Shown piece by piece: positions 62,964 through 64,000 of a stretch of 64,000 bases of DNA. The position numbers and the translations under genes were made by a program. The notes under the pieces were generated by a model, which searched no databases, was not told the DNA's origin, and saw only the letters and a program-made list of their open reading frames with translations. Every line of letters starts with the position of its first letter. Position 1 is the first letter of the stretch. The stretch lies in assembly GCA_035295745.1 (NCBI GenBank), contig DATGIL010000023.1, forward strand, positions 248,001-312,000. The letters run 5' to 3'. This DNA is from JAIQFL01 sp035295745. GTDB taxonomy: Bacteria > Acidobacteriota > Terriglobia > Bryobacterales > Bryobacteraceae.

Positions 62964-64000
62964 CTACAGATTTACAGTTACTACTTCTTCGAAAATCTGA
63001 GGCGAGAGTTGAATCCCGCTGACGCGCAGGCGCTCCAGCACTCGCGGCGTCGTGCCCGTGGCACGGAATCGTCCCTGCACCTTGCCCGCGTCGTTGACTC
63101 CCACGCGATCGAACGTGAAGATTTCCTGCAACAGCACCTTTTCGTCCTTCACTCCCAACACCTCGGACACGCTTAGAATTTTGCGCGTGCCATCCTGCAG
63201 GCGCGAGACCTGCACCACCAGCTTGATCGCGCTGGTGAGCTGCTGCAGAATCACGCGCGTGGGAATCTCCAGGTCCGCCATCATCACCATCGTCTCGAGG
63301 CGAGAGAACGCGTCGCGCGGTGTATTCGCATGCACCGTGCTCATGGAGCCCTCGACGCCGGTGTTCATGGCCTGCAACATGTCGAGCGCCTCGGCGCCGC
63401 GGCACTCACCCACGATGATGCGGTCGGGGCGCATGCGCAACGCGGTCCGCAACAGATGGCGCTGATTGATTCCGCCCTCCTTGTTCAGATTGGGCGGCCG
63501 CGTTTCGAACTTTACGACATGGCGCTGCTGGAGTTGCAACTCGGCGGTGTCCTCGATGGTGATGATGCGTTCCTCTTCGGGAATGAATCGCGAAAGCGCG
63601 TTGAGCATCGTCGTCTTGCCCGAGCCGGTTCCACCCGAGATCAGGATGGTCGTTTTGGCCTGCACACATGCCGCCAGGAAGCGCAGAATTCCCGGTGTCA
63701 TCGTCTTGTACTGCAGCATCTCCTCCTGGGTGATGACGTGGCGGCCGAAGCGGCGAATGCTCAGGCACGGGCCGTCCAGTGCGAGCGGAGGAATGATGGC
63801 ATTGACGCGCGAGCCATCCTGCAGGCGGGCGTCGACGATGGGCTGGGCTTCATCAATGCGGCGTCCCACCTGTGAAACGATCTTCTCGATAATGTGCAGC
63901 AGGTGCGCGTCGTCTTTGAAGCGCACGGTGGTTTCGGAGAGCTTGCCGTTGCGCTCGATGAACACCTTGTTGTAGCGATTCACCAGGATGTCGGAGATCG
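62964..64000 (-). CDS. CpaF/TadA-type secretion ATPase (partial at right edge)
   Basis: The frame is open to the right edge, so the N-terminus is missing. Visible are ISDILVNRYNKVFIERNGKL, the linker VRFKDDAHLLHIIEKIVSQV, Walker A GGTGSGKTTMLNALS, the Asp box ITIEDTAELQLQQRHVV, Walker B RMRPDRIIVGECRGAEALDM and the His box GSMSTVHANTPRDA. This is the CpaF/TadA branch of type II/IV secretion ATPases, which powers tight-adherence (Flp) pili. The other tad genes would lie outside the window. A family A repeat follows the stop. The protein is cytoplasmic at the inner membrane. Confidence 0.93.
   Translation of the reverse strand, partial: ISDILVNRYNKVFIERNGKLSETTVRFKDDAHLLHIIEKIVSQVGRRIDEAQPIVDARLQDGSRVNAIIPPLALDGPCLSIRRFGRHVITQEEMLQYKTMTPGILRFLAACVQAKTTILISGGTGSGKTTMLNALSRFIPEEERIITIEDTAELQLQQRHVVKFETRPPNLNKEGGINQRHLLRTALRMRPDRIIVGECRGAEALDMLQAMNTGVEGSMSTVHANTPRDAFSRLETMVMMADLEIPTRVILQQLTSAIKLVVQVSRLQDGTRKILSVSEVLGVKDEKVLLQEIFTFDRVGVNDAGKVQGRFRATGTTPRVLERLRVSGIQLSPQIFEEVVTVNL

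Overview
The window looks like a chromosome segment from an acidobacterium close to the Bryobacter/Solibacter group. Two secreted proteins end in the C-terminal domain type first catalogued from Solibacter (TIGR03437-like). There is also an Oar-like TonB receptor with an N-terminal carboxypeptidase-regulatory domain, an SBBP/sortilin-type propeller protein, a squalene-hopene cyclase, and several families of dispersed GC-rich palindromic repeats. This placement rests on recognising domain types, not on a search. No rRNA, tRNA, insertion sequence, prophage or CRISPR array was seen.

Layout. 1-2.4 kb: start of a glycosyltransferase cut by the left edge, and an FkbH-ACP fusion, apparently the edge of a polyketide/NRPS or glycoconjugate locus. 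2.8-10.7 kb: glucose and pentose-phosphate block (6-phosphogluconolactonase, ROK sugar kinase, GH63-like glucosidase, 6-phosphogluconate dehydrogenase, divergent split transketolase); zwf is not here. 11-14.2 kb: histidine kinase, NarL-type regulator, amidohydrolase and an unknown gene. 14.2-24.4 kb: three large exported proteins (BACON/Ig/fucolectin-repeat protein, TIGR03437 protein, TonB receptor). 24.4-28.1 kb: bacilliredoxin, HEFAH protein, membrane FHA-lytic transglycosylase flanked by direct repeats, DinB-like protein. 28.1-35.7 kb: compact operon wHTH-SWIM-DUF5691-MoxR-DUF5682-vWA, the best candidate for a little-described system. 35.9-43.4 kb: paralogous secreted pair, pRiA4b ORF-3 protein, a 59-residue membrane protein, amidohydrolase, APS reductase, O-methyltransferase and ThiL. 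43.4-49.5 kb: Cus/Czc-type RND efflux operon headed by a small CxxCH protein. 49.7-64 kb: propeller protein, methyltransferase, S9 peptidase, dCMP deaminase, zinc ribbon protein, FabD, lipoprotein, YceH, squalene-hopene cyclase and a CpaF/TadA ATPase cut by the right edge.

Non-coding DNA carries four repeat families. Family A is a two-hairpin element with a T-run; five of its seven copies start 2-11 bases after a stop codon, in the sense orientation, so it resembles a portable terminator. Family B is a GC-rich element, dispersed and also present as a ~78-bp tandem array (57.1-57.66 kb). Family C is a CCCCGGCCCC-rich element, including a four-copy ~73-bp array (54.28-54.58 kb). Family D is a ~60-bp element flanking the FHA-transglycosylase gene as direct repeats.
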